From the NCBI GenBank assembly GCA_020860805.1, contig JAJBTP010000264.1, forward strand, positions 1 through 9,198: a stretch of 9,198 bases of DNA, given 5' to 3'. This DNA is from Tannerellaceae bacterium. GTDB lineage: Bacteria > Bacteroidota > Bacteroidia > Bacteroidales > Tannerellaceae. Positions 1 to 7,423 of the stretch are shown in pieces. The number at the start of each line of letters is the position of its first letter. Within the stretch, counting starts at the first letter, position 1. The position numbers and the translations under genes were made by a program. Under the pieces are notes generated by a model that saw nothing but the letters and a program-made list of their open reading frames with translations, was not told the origin of the DNA and did not search any database.

Positions 1-48
1 GTAAAATAGCAATCTTTTAGACCATGTGAAACAAACAATAAGTACTGT

Positions 49-747
49 ATGCGAAAAATCCGATATCTGTTGTGTAGCCTCCTCTTTCCCGCTTTGCTTT
101 TCTCCCAGGAACTGACAAAAGATAACTTGATTGACACCTATTTAGAAGATGCCGGTTTATATGCTGCCCTTTATCACGGCAAAGGATATGTGGGCTATCC
201 CCGGTACTACATCAACCATCCCTGTTTGGTGTCGCCGGAATATCAGTTGGGCGACCTGAAGTACGGAGATGTTTACTACCCGGAAGTCTATCTGAAACTG
301 GATTGGTTCAGCGGACAGGTCATTGTGAATACGCCCGACCGGATTTACCAGGTATTATTGGCGCCGGAACGGTTTGAGTATGCTACCATTCACGGATATA
401 AAGTTATCTACCATCCGGCAGGCGAATTACCCGGAAATCTGCCGGAGGGTTATTATCTGCATCTGCATGAGGGGACGAATAGCGTATTAAAACTGGAAAT
501 TGTTGTATTGGATACGAAAGTAGTTGACTCGGCGGTAGAATATAAATTTATGCGCAGTACCCGGTATTATGTTTTACAAAATGGGAAATATAACCGCATC
601 GGAGGACAACAATCCCTGTTAAGTCTTTTCCCCATCCACAAAAAAGAACTAAAGCGGTTCATTAAGCAAAACGGACTTTCCTATAAAGAGGACTCCGAAA
701 AACTGGTTCTGGAAGTCGTTAAACACTATGAAACCCTGATACAATGA
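49..747 (+). CDS. Secreted protein of unknown function, first gene of TonB-receptor operon
   Basis: The 232-residue product starts with a Sec signal peptide: basic MRKIR, a hydrophobic stretch to about residue 18, and probable cleavage near LLFSQ-E. The rest is a soluble, tyrosine-rich, probably beta-rich domain (HPCLVSPEYQLGDLKYGDVYY near residues 57-77), ending in a basic helical tail with HKKELKRFIKQNGLSYK at about residues 197-213. I cannot name a domain. Small exported proteins of this general look occur immediately upstream of STN-type TonB-dependent receptors in Bacteroidales, which is recollection and not a search result. Its stop codon overlaps the receptor start as ATGA (744-747), so the two are probably translationally coupled and work together in the periplasm or at the outer membrane. 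The gene is intact. The ATG at 49 gives a good signal peptide, and no convincing Shine-Dalgarno precedes it, as is usual in this phylum. No promoter was recognised in the 48 bases before it, so transcription may start outside the window. Confidence 0.85.
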   Translation: MRKIRYLLCSLLFPALLFSQELTKDNLIDTYLEDAGLYAALYHGKGYVGYPRYYINHPCLVSPEYQLGDLKYGDVYYPEVYLKLDWFSGQVIVNTPDRIYQVLLAPERFEYATIHGYKVIYHPAGELPGNLPEGYYLHLHEGTNSVLKLEIVVLDTKVVDSAVEYKFMRSTRYYVLQNGKYNRIGGQQSLLSLFPIHKKELKRFIKQNGLSYKEDSEKLVLEVVKHYETLIQ

Positions 748-1982
748 AACGGTTCAGCTATCTATCTATACTATCCCTGTTCTGTGTAACCTTTTCGTTT
801 GCCCAGCAAACCGGTGTATCCTTACAGGGCAAACTGACTTCCGGCGAACTGTTTGACCGGATAGAACAACAGGCAGGTGTACGGATTTATGTGGATCCCC
901 AGCTGACGGATTCGCTGTCGTTTACCCTGCAGGCACAACAGGAAGGCCCTGCACAATTACTCCAACGTATCCTGAGCCCCTATGGACTGACGGTTTATAC
1001 CTTTCAGGACCGTATCTTTATTACCGGAGAAGAACACCTGCAAATGACCTTACCGGAAGGCTATTTCAGCCGGGGTGACCGCATTCTTACCACAGACGAC
1101 GACTTATCCGGCATCTCCCTGTCGCTGATGCGGCGTAACCAGAAAGCCGTATCGGAAAATAAAGTCTATGAAATCGGCGACCCTGCCCGGAGTACAGAAG
1201 GCGAACGGGTAACCCTGACGGGAACCATCACCGACTTTAAAACCGGCGAACCGGTGGTAGGCGTAACCCTGATGGTTAAAGAACCCTTTACCGGTACCAC
1301 TACCGACCCGTACGGATACTATACCATCCGCCTGCCTGCCGGACGGCACGAATTACTGATTCAGGGAATGGGCATGAAAGACACCCGCCGCCAGATATAC
1401 CTGCACACCGAAGGCAAGCTGGATATCGAACTGGAAGAACAGATTTATGCCCTGCGGGAAGTTACCGTCTCGTCCGAAAGAATCCAGAATGCAAGAAGTA
1501 CTTCCCTGGGCGTGGAACGGTTGAAAATAAAAGATATAAAGAATATACCCACCGCCTTTGGTGAAGTCGATATTTTACGGGTGGTCATGTCCTTACCCGG
1601 CGTGAAATCGGTCGGCGAGATTTCCAGCGGCTTCAATGTCCGTGGAGGCGCGACAGACCAGAACCTGATTCTTTTCAATGAAGGCACCATTTATAACCCG
1701 ACTCACCTGTTCGGCATGTTCTCGGCCTTTAATCCGGATGTAGTAAAAGATATGGAACTCTACAAAAGTAGTATCCCCTCCAAATACGGAGGCCGTATCT
1801 CGTCCGTACTGGATATCAACAGCCGGGAAGGAAATAAAAAAGAATATAAAGGCTCTGCCAGTATTGGGCTGCTTACCAGTAGCTTGGTCGTAGAAGGCCC
1901 TATTGCAGGCGAAAGAACCTCCTTCATTGTAGGCGGACGTACCACCTACTCAGACTGGTTGCTCCGGCAATTACCGGAAAAA

Positions 1983-2002
1983 GTGGGTACCGGGATGGAA
2001 AC
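1983..2002 (+). other. Frameshift site 1 in the TonB receptor (one base missing)
   Basis: Upstream, the frame reads ...LLRQLPEK and then meaningless VGTGMETPDSTI-stop. From about 1985 the +2 frame reads GYRDGNAGFYDMNATVNH, which continues the barrel. Adding one G to the GGG at 1985-1987 gives EKVGYRDGNAGFYD without any break. The exact base is inferred; the change of frame is directly visible. Confidence 0.85.
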
Positions 2003-2560
2003 GCCGGATTCTACGATATGAATGCTACTGTCAACCACCGGTTTGACGAACGCAATAACCTGTACGTCAACGGCTATTACAGCCGGGACCGTTTCCGGTT
2101 CGACCAGAACGAACGCTACTCGTACCAGAACGCCAATGCCTCGGTTGAATGGCGCCGTATATTCAACCCCTTGCTGACGGCAACCTTTACCGGAGGGTAT
2201 GACCATTACGATTATAAGGTTATTAATAAAGAGCAGCCCGAAGAAGCTTATAAACTCTCCTTTGATATCAACCAGTATTTTGTAAAAACCGATTTTGTAT
2301 GGTCGGCACACGATAAACATACCCTGGACTGGGGGATGAATATGATGTATTACAACCTGAATCCTGGTACCTTTACCCCGGACGGAGAAGCCTCCTTAAT
2401 AGTAGGAGACCGTTTGCAGGCCGAAAAAGCACTGGAATATGCTGTGTATGTAGGCGATAAATGGGACATAACCCCCGCCTTCTCGGTCAATGCAGGCATC
2501 CGTTATTCCTTCTTTACGGCGTTGGGCCCCCGTGAGTACAACCTGTACGACGGGAATTAC

Positions 2561-2583
2561 CTGCCTTCCCTCTCTACTCTACG
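2561..2583 (+). other. Frameshift site 2 in the TonB receptor (one base missing)
   Basis: The second frame reads ...YNLYDGNYLPSLST and then drifts to LRLPVASRNRVVV before stopping at 2686. From 2581 the next frame reads TATGSVSEPGSGFKTYHG and continues into the barrel to the gene end. The switch falls in a CT-rich low-complexity stretch. One missing base (or two extra) explains it. Confidence 0.83.
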
Positions 2584-3473
2584 GCTACCGGTAGCGTCTC
2601 GGAACCGGGTAGTGGTTTCAAAACCTATCACGGGCCGGAGTTCCGCTTATCCGGACGGTATGAGTTTGAAAATGGTGTCTCGGTAAAAGCCGGATTCAAT
2701 ACTATGCGGCAATACATCCATAAATTATCCAACACCACCATCATGTCGCCCACTGATACGTGGAAACTAAGTGATATGAACATACGTCCGCAAACCGGTA
2801 TGCAGGTAGCAGCCGGTGTCTATAAAAACTTCCTGGATAATACAGTAGAAGCCTCTGTCGAGGGCTATTATAAAACGATGGACCGGTATCTGGACTACCG
2901 CAGTGGGGCGGAACTGACAATGAACCGCCATATCGAAACAGACGTGCTCGAAACCGTAGGCAAAGCCTATGGGGTGGAGTTGATGCTGAAAAAACAACTG
3001 GGTAAATTAAACGGCTGGATAAGCTATTCCTATTCGCGAACGCAGTTGAAACAAAAAGACCCGCGGATTGACGAACCCGTAAACAACGGCGAATGGTACA
3101 ATGCCGATTACGACAAGCCGCATGAACTGAAACTGGTTGGAAATTACAAGTTTACTCACCGTTTCAGCCTCTCCATGAACTGCGATTACAGTACCGGGCG
3201 ACCTATCACCTTACCCGTGTCCAAATACGAATATGCCGGCGGACAGTTTGTGTACTATTCCGACCGGAATAAATACCGTATTCCGGACTTCTTCCGTATG
3301 GACCTTGCCTTCAATATCGAACCGAGCCACCACCTCACGCTGCTGACACACAGTACCATCTCGTTCGGCATCTATAATGTGACAGGCCGTAAGAATGTGT
3401 ACTCCGTGTATTACGTCTCGGAAGAGGGACGGCTCCAGGGATATAAAATGGCCATCTTCGGGGTACCCATTCC

Positions 3474-3480
3474 TTTTTTT
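3474..3480 (+). other. T7 homopolymer, frameshift site 3 at the receptor C-terminus (one base extra)
   Basis: With seven T the receptor ends VPIPFFIL at 3489. With six T it ends PIPFLSYNIKF at 3502, matching the terminal-phenylalanine signature that BAM-assembled barrels normally carry. The longer reading also closes the gap to the next gene from 18 to 5 bases, in line with the tight spacing elsewhere in the operon. Confidence 0.75.
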
Positions 3481-3507
3481 ATCTTATAACATTAAGTTCT
3501 GATAGCG

Positions 3508-5175
3508 ATGAAAAACAGAAAATACATCCTTCTTATACTCTTGTTTCTTCCGGCCGTATTCGTTACCGGACAAACTCCCTACCGGGAACGGGCGTATGTA
3601 CAGACCGATAAATCCGTTTACCTGGCCGGCGAACTCCTCTGGATGAAAATGTATGTCACCGATACTCAATTCCACCCGTCGGATTTATCCAAAGTCGGAT
3701 ACGTAGAACTGCTGGATGAAGAATCGGATGTGGTACAGGTCAAAATCGAACTGACAGACGGTACCGGGGAAGGCTGGATGGAGTTACCTGTTACCCTGCC
3801 CACCGGCCATTACCGGCTGGTAGGCTACACCTGGTATATGCAGAATGAAGGCGAAGAGGTCTATTTTAATAAAGAGATAGCCATCATTAATACCTTCCGG
3901 GTTGACCGGACGCTTGATATCGCCTCTTCCGTACCGGCAGCAGCCCCCGCTGTCAAACCATTGAATACACTCCGGATTGTTATCGGAAAGCAGGCATACA
4001 CTCCCCGGTCAGCCGTGCACGTAGAACTGGAGGGACTCCCGCAGTCTGTTCATCCCCTTTCCGTATCCGTAGCAGGCAACGGACTGGAACAGGCTTCCGG
4101 TATATCTACCACCATCCAGTCGTGGCGGAATGAGCAGATGCTGGCTGCCGTACCTCCCTTCACCGGCAGGTATCTGCCCGAGTACGAAGGCCATATCATC
4201 CGGGGACGCCTGGTAAATACACAAACCGGTGAAGGACTATACCCGGAAGACCGGGTCACTTCTCTGCTCTCTTTCACCGGGCCGGATATCTGTATCTTCG
4301 GAGGCCAGCCGGATCAGGAGGGAAATGTCAAGTTCCACACCTCCGCCATCCGGGGACGGCATGAAGCGGCTACCTCAGCACTCTCCTTTCTTGATAATAC
4401 ATACCGGGTAGATGTGGTACCTCCTTTTGCCACGCATACGCCTAAACCGCTGGCTCCGTTTGTACTACACGAGGAATGGGAGACAGAATTACTGGAACGC
4501 AGTGTAGGGCTACAGGTCTTGCATGCCTTTATGAGTGATAGCATGTCGCAGGTAGCCCCCCTCTCTTCCTATTTTCCGGGTAAACCGGACCGGACGTATG
4601 ACCTCGACGAATACAACCGGTTCCAGAGTGTGGAAGAAACTATTATTGAATTTATAGTACCCCTGCGGGTGCGGCGGGTGAATAACCAACGGCGTATCAA
4701 TGTCATGCTTGAAACAGTCCAGGGCTTTTCACAGGGAACTTCGTTGGTACTGCTGGATGGTATCCCCCTGGAAGACCATGAAGTCATGTTGAAATATGAC
4801 CCTTACTTGTTGAAAAAAGTAGATGTGTACCGCGGACAATTCATCTCCGGTTCGCGGATGTATATGGGGATAGCCGCCTTTTATACGTACCGGAATGATT
4901 ACCCGGGACTCGTCTTAAACCCGGATACCCAACTGTTCGATTATGACGGCACACAGGAGAAACGGTATTTCTATCAACCGGATTATACACAGCCGGAAAG
5001 AAAGAACAGCCGCCTGCCCGACTATCGGCATACCTTAGCCTGGATACCCGGACTGGATACACCTGCGTTCACCTTCTTTACTTCCGATTTAAAAGGCGAA
5101 TACACCATTACAGTAGAAGGAATAACAAAAGACGGGCAACTCATTTTTGCTTCAGAAACCATAAAAGTCCATTGA
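3508..5175 (+). CDS. Secreted MG2-like protein with a C-terminal TonB-plug-like domain
   Basis: The 555-residue exported protein has a signal peptide of about 22 residues (MKNRKYILLILLFLPAVFVTGQ). Next comes an alpha-2-macroglobulin MG2-like beta-sandwich at about residues 23-130, opening with RAYVQTDKSVYLAGELLWMK, the usual start of this fold (a strand, then D/TDKxxYxxGExxW). The middle (about 150-360) is beta-rich and unassigned. Residues about 365-465 resemble the plug of TonB receptors: INVML, then SLVLLDGIPLEDHEVML, then YDPYLLKKVDVYRGQFISG, followed by an FYTYRNDYPG segment. No transmembrane barrel follows, so it is not itself a transporter. Location between a TonB receptor and a DUF4249 lipoprotein, with 5 bases (corrected) and 1 base of spacing, suggests a periplasmic or surface partner of the receptor. 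It is the only gene of the last three in this operon that is free of frameshifts. Domain calls rest on motif recognition only; the precise role is unknown. Confidence 0.8.
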   Translation: MKNRKYILLILLFLPAVFVTGQTPYRERAYVQTDKSVYLAGELLWMKMYVTDTQFHPSDLSKVGYVELLDEESDVVQVKIELTDGTGEGWMELPVTLPTGHYRLVGYTWYMQNEGEEVYFNKEIAIINTFRVDRTLDIASSVPAAAPAVKPLNTLRIVIGKQAYTPRSAVHVELEGLPQSVHPLSVSVAGNGLEQASGISTTIQSWRNEQMLAAVPPFTGRYLPEYEGHIIRGRLVNTQTGEGLYPEDRVTSLLSFTGPDICIFGGQPDQEGNVKFHTSAIRGRHEAATSALSFLDNTYRVDVVPPFATHTPKPLAPFVLHEEWETELLERSVGLQVLHAFMSDSMSQVAPLSSYFPGKPDRTYDLDEYNRFQSVEETIIEFIVPLRVRRVNNQRRINVMLETVQGFSQGTSLVLLDGIPLEDHEVMLKYDPYLLKKVDVYRGQFISGSRMYMGIAAFYTYRNDYPGLVLNPDTQLFDYDGTQEKRYFYQPDYTQPERKNSRLPDYRHTLAWIPGLDTPAFTFFTSDLKGEYTITVEGITKDGQLIFASETIKVH

Positions 5176-5176
5176 A

Positions 5177-6339
5177 ATGAAACCGGAAATACTGAAATAT
5201 TATAGGAATTGTCTCCTTGCCTCCTTTCTATTTTGTGTGGGATGCATATCCGAATATGTCCCCAAAGATATAGATGTAGTAAGAGGCCTGGTAGTTGTGG
5301 AATGCACCATTCAGAACGGTACCACAACAGTCAAATTAAGCCGTAGCATTGGGTTACTGGATGAATTTACCGGCTCTGAATACATCCCGGAAGCCACCGT
5401 ATGGGTGGAAAGCAGTGACGGAGGACGGACTGAAGATGGCGTATATCTGCAGGAGGGTATCTATGAAATAGAAGTTGGGGAACTGGACCTGAATAAACAG
5501 TACCGCCTCGGGATGCTGATAGACGGTAAACTATACGGCTCCGAATTTCTGACCCCTTTACAAACACCGGAGATAGATGAAGTCTTTTATGAAAAAGAAG
5601 ATACCGGCCACCCGGTAAAACTATGTGTCTCCACCCACGACCCATTGGAACAATCCCATTTCTACCGGTGGAGTTTTAAGGAAGACTGGGAAGTCCATGC
5701 CGATTTCTATGCTACGGGTAGTATGGAATGGATTGGTGAACACGAAGTATGGGTTGACTATACAGAGGAAGATAATATTTATGCCTGCTGGGGAAGAGAT
5801 AGCTCGAAAGTATTGCACCTGGGTTCTTCGGCCAGTCTGGCTGAATACCGGATTGTGAAAAAAGAATTACTAACAATACCCCCTTCAGACCGGCGGCTCT
5901 CCTACCTGTATCATCTCCGGGTAGAACAGACCTTATTGCGGAAAGAAGCCTATGATTATTTCTATAATATCCAGAAAAATATAGAGGCCGGCGGAGGACT
6001 CTTTGCCCCCATGCCCAGCGAGTTAAGAGGAAACGTTAAGAATCTGTACCAACCGGAGGAAGTTGTACTGGGCTATGTCGAAGTAGCCACCATGACCACG
6101 AAAGGAAAATACATCTCAGGAACCGAAGGTTTATATGAACCCCCCCCAGAATACTTTGTGAAAGCCTGACCCTGGCTGAGTTAGGCGACCGGCAGGACGC
6201 ACCGGAGTTTGAACTCTGCCTGAAATTTACTCAGGTAAATTATTACGCCAAACGGAGGTGCTTTGATTGCCGCAGATTAGGAAACGTACGGAAGAATAGC
6301 CGTCCCGCCTGGTGGGAAGATGAATGGAAAAACCCTTAA
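5177..6339 (+). pseudogene. DUF4249-family lipoprotein, frameshifted near its 3' end
   Basis: The product begins with a short basic N-terminus and a lipobox ending FLFCVGC, placing the lipidated cysteine at residue 22; what follows (ISEYVPKDID) is an exported, beta-rich protein. Features typical of DUF4249 are the opening VRGLVVVECTIQNGTTTVKLS segment, the EATVWVESSDGG segment, YRLGMLIDGKLYGSEFLTPL, and the VLGYVEVATMTTKGKYISG segment near the end. DUF4249 proteins are regularly encoded next to TonB receptors in Bacteroidota and are thought to act with them at the outer membrane. The frame as written stops at 6169 after ...EPPPEYFVKA. After the C8 run at 6140-6147, the neighbouring frame reads ESLTLAELGDRQDAPEFELC and ends CFDCRRLGNVRKNSRPAWWE...NP at 6339, the cysteine-containing tail expected of the family (CxxCRxxG...PxxW). 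One missing C restores a 387-residue protein. The start lies one base after the previous stop. Confidence 0.85.
6140..6147 (+). other. C8 homopolymer, frameshift site in the DUF4249 gene
   Basis: Eight consecutive C end the readable family frame. A ninth C would join ...TEGLYEPPP to RILCESLTLAELGD and the rest of the domain up to 6339. Such a tract is prone both to slippage in replication (possible phase variation) and to miscounting in sequencing; sequence alone cannot separate these. Confidence 0.75.
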
Positions 6340-6378
6340 ATGAAAGGCAAAAATGTACCTGTGCATAACACGAACAGC

Positions 6379-6510
6379 GGGTGTGCGTCACTATTTCAAT
6401 GGGTGTGCGTCACTCAATCAACGGGTGTGCGTAAGTATGTTGTTGGGTGTGCGTCACATAGGCCGGGTTACGCACAGCTATGGGCAGAACTACGTACGGC
6501 TATGGCACAG
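6379..6510 (+). repeat. 22-bp-phased degenerate repeat array
   Basis: GGGTGTGCGT begins at 6379, 6401, 6423 and 6445, exactly 22 bases apart. Three of the four copies extend to GGGTGTGCGTCA and the third reads GGGTGTGCGTAA, while the rest of each unit is variable. Further 22-base units at 6467 and 6489 carry the motif in inverted form (GTTACGCACAGCTATGG and ACTACGTACGGCTATGG). The inverted copy can pair with unit four: TGTGCGTCAC at 6448-6457 against GTTACGCACA at 6467-6476, 9 of 10 pairs over a 9-base loop. Twenty-two bases is about two helical turns, so all cores face one side of the DNA. The array sits between the envelope operon and a promoter. Function is unknown; it may be a protein-binding array or part of a dispersed intergenic element. 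Confidence 0.85.
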
Positions 6511-6536
6511 TTTTGGCAGGATAAAGTTTTGTACGG

Positions 6537-6569
6537 TTTGCTTCCGGCTGGAAAAAACAACTACTTTTG
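6537..6569 (+). promoter_or_regulatory. Bacteroidota-type promoter of the SUKH gene
   Basis: TTTG at 6537-6540 and TACTTTTG at 6562-6569 match the -33 (TTTG) and -7 (TAnnTTTG) boxes of Bacteroides primary-sigma promoters, with 21 bases between them. The start of transcription should fall near 6575-6580, about 30 bases before the ATG at 6610. The promoter directly follows the 22-bp repeat array, which could modulate it. Confidence 0.65.
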
Positions 6570-6609
6570 TGCTTCGCAAAACTAAAAAGAGAATTAAAAA
6601 CGTAGTAGA

Positions 6610-7185
6610 ATGGAAGACTTAAGCCTGCCAATACAAAAGATTGGGGAAAAGAACTGGGTAGACAAACTGATGGCCTTTTTACGAAAGAAAAATGTCGATG
6701 TAAAATCATTACCGGATGATACACAGATAGAAAAAGTAAAAGAAAAGCTGGGGTGGACCCCTCCGTCGGAAATAATAGCCTATTACAGGTACTTTGGAGC
6801 CATAGAACATCCCCACTTTATGCCCACCCTGTATGCATTACAGGACTTTACCGGATTAGCAGGGTCCGGATGGGAATTTATAAAGAAAGAATTTCCGGCC
6901 GACTTTACCGGACAGTTCGTCGTTTTCGGTACCGCACCGGGAGGCGACCCCCTTTGTGTTTCAAAAGAGACCGGAGAAATCTACCTCTTCTCGCACGACC
7001 CATTACTGGCAGAAAAAGTCTACAACAATTTCAGCGACTACCTGATAGGCGAAATCATCAACTTCAAGGAAAACACATTAGGCGAAATGCAATTAGAAAA
7101 CGGTGAAGAAAAACAAGACTTTTTAGCACGCCTCCTCCCCGGCACCAACATCAGCTACCACCTACGCCACACCAAACTCGGGTAA
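6610..7185 (+). CDS. SUKH (SMI1/KNR4-like) family protein
   Basis: The 191-residue cytosolic protein has no signal peptide or membrane segment. It shows the SUKH layout: an N-terminal helix, PPSEIIAYYRYFG (residues 51-63; the usual position of LPxxyxxfLxxxNG), a middle strand region, then FVVFGTAPGGDPLCVSKETGEIYLFSHD at about 103-130, which is the typical strand pair (GGDxLxxxxxTGxIYxxxHD), and an end segment NFSDYLIGEI (140-149) as in the FxxFL helix of the family. SUKH proteins are best known as immunity proteins against contact-dependent or polymorphic nuclease and deaminase toxins, but free-standing members also occur. No toxin gene is visible nearby, so a role here is inference: an orphan immunity gene or a protein unrelated to toxins. 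It has its own promoter upstream and is followed by a palindromic repeat before the restriction locus, so it is probably a single-gene unit. The ATG at 6610 is chosen because the frame opens there just downstream of that promoter. Confidence 0.78.
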   Translation: MEDLSLPIQKIGEKNWVDKLMAFLRKKNVDVKSLPDDTQIEKVKEKLGWTPPSEIIAYYRYFGAIEHPHFMPTLYALQDFTGLAGSGWEFIKKEFPADFTGQFVVFGTAPGGDPLCVSKETGEIYLFSHDPLLAEKVYNNFSDYLIGEIINFKENTLGEMQLENGEEKQDFLARLLPGTNISYHLRHTKLG

Positions 7186-7211
7186 GTTTGTTCTTTTGTT
7201 TGGGGTATAGG

Positions 7212-7312
7212 GCACGCAGAATACGCTGGTAACCGCAGAATAACGCAGAAAAATAGTTAAAAGAAAAAATAAATATTTGCGTCATTCTGCGCTTTTTGCG
7301 TAATCTGCGTCC
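7212..7312. repeat. Nested palindromic repeat (REP-like element)
   Basis: Two inverted repeats are nested. The outer arms ACGCAGAATACGC (7214-7226) and GCGTAATCTGCGT (7298-7310) pair at 12 of 13 positions. The inner arms CGCAGAATAACGCA (7234-7247) and TGCGTCATTCTGCG (7278-7291) pair at 13 of 14. The loop of about 30 bases is AT-rich. All four arms are variants of one motif, CGCAGA(A/T)TnACGC. As RNA it would form one long hairpin, so it may stop transcription leaving the SUKH gene. Its self-similar make-up suggests a dispersed REP or MITE-like element of Bacteroidales rather than a simple terminator. Confidence 0.8.
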
Positions 7313-7365
7313 TAATTTAGACAGTTACTTACATCTTAAAAACAGGTTAGTCAGGTTTTATTGAT

Positions 7366-7373
7366 TATATTTG
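7366..7373 (+). promoter_or_regulatory. Possible -7 box for hsdM
   Basis: TATATTTG fits the Bacteroidota -7 consensus TAnnTTTG, about 50 bases before the hsdM start. I see no clear TTTG -33 box at the right distance (roughly 7341-7346), so the call is weak. The AT-rich stretch from 7313 to 7423 contains nothing else recognisable. Confidence 0.4.
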
Positions 7374-7423
7374 TAAATTCACAAAAAATGTTTCAAAAAC
7401 TAAAATAAACAGATACAATTACC

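Larger units (their letters stand above)
744..3502 (+). pseudogene. TonB-dependent receptor with STN, carboxypeptidase-regulatory and plug domains, interrupted by three frameshifts
   Basis: This is an outer-membrane, TonB-energised transporter. The open part 744-2021 holds a signal peptide (1-20), a STN domain (about 25-95), a carboxypeptidase-regulatory-like beta domain (about 156-233, TGEPVVGVTLMVKEP, DPYGYYTIRLPAG) and the plug (about 267-360, NVRGGATDQNLILFNEGTIY). The barrel continues in a second frame (about 2000-2580, NAGFYDMNATVNHRF...) and then a third (about 2581 onward, GFKTYHGPEFRLSGRYEF). Both shifts need one added base. A third shift at a T7 run changes the tail from VPIPFFIL-stop to PIPFLSYNIKF-stop at 3500-3502, the expected aromatic end of an outer-membrane barrel. 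Corrected, the product is 919 residues, a normal size. The STN domain implies signalling to an anti-sigma factor, but no sigma or FecR gene is in the window. As written, the sequence encodes no complete barrel. The gene is either decayed or carries consensus errors; reading frames are otherwise well kept, which favours errors or very recent damage. Confidence 0.88.

Noticed and set aside
1..48. Tail of an upstream gene (a frame reading KIAIF then stop at 18-20)
   Set aside because: Only six codons are visible and other frames also stop quickly; too short to support a gene or a promoter.
1946..2320. Antisense open frame of 124 codons and similar minus-strand frames elsewhere
   Set aside because: They lie opposite well-supported genes, show no recognisable domain and follow the composition of the coding strand.
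2018..2686. Independent 222-residue protein starting at ATG 2018
   Set aside because: The frame continues upstream of that ATG with NAGFYD, matching receptor barrel sequence; it is the middle piece of the frameshifted receptor.
2704..3489. Independent 261-residue protein starting at ATG 2704
   Set aside because: Barrel-like sequence in this frame extends back to about 2581, and there is no signal peptide; it is the last piece of the same receptor.
6379..6510. CRISPR array
   Set aside because: The period is only 22 bases with a 10-12 base core and no room for spacers of about 30 bases; part of the array is inverted and no cas gene is present.
6340..6622. Overlapping small open frames of 81 and 89 codons across the 22-bp array
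   Set aside because: Both frames simply translate the repeats (recurring GVRH or GCAS), are open in two frames at once, and pass through the promoter of the next gene. They are better explained as non-coding repeat DNA.
7186..7211. Rho-independent terminator right after the SUKH gene
   Set aside because: The T-rich stretch has no GC hairpin before it; only the palindrome further downstream could serve as a terminator.
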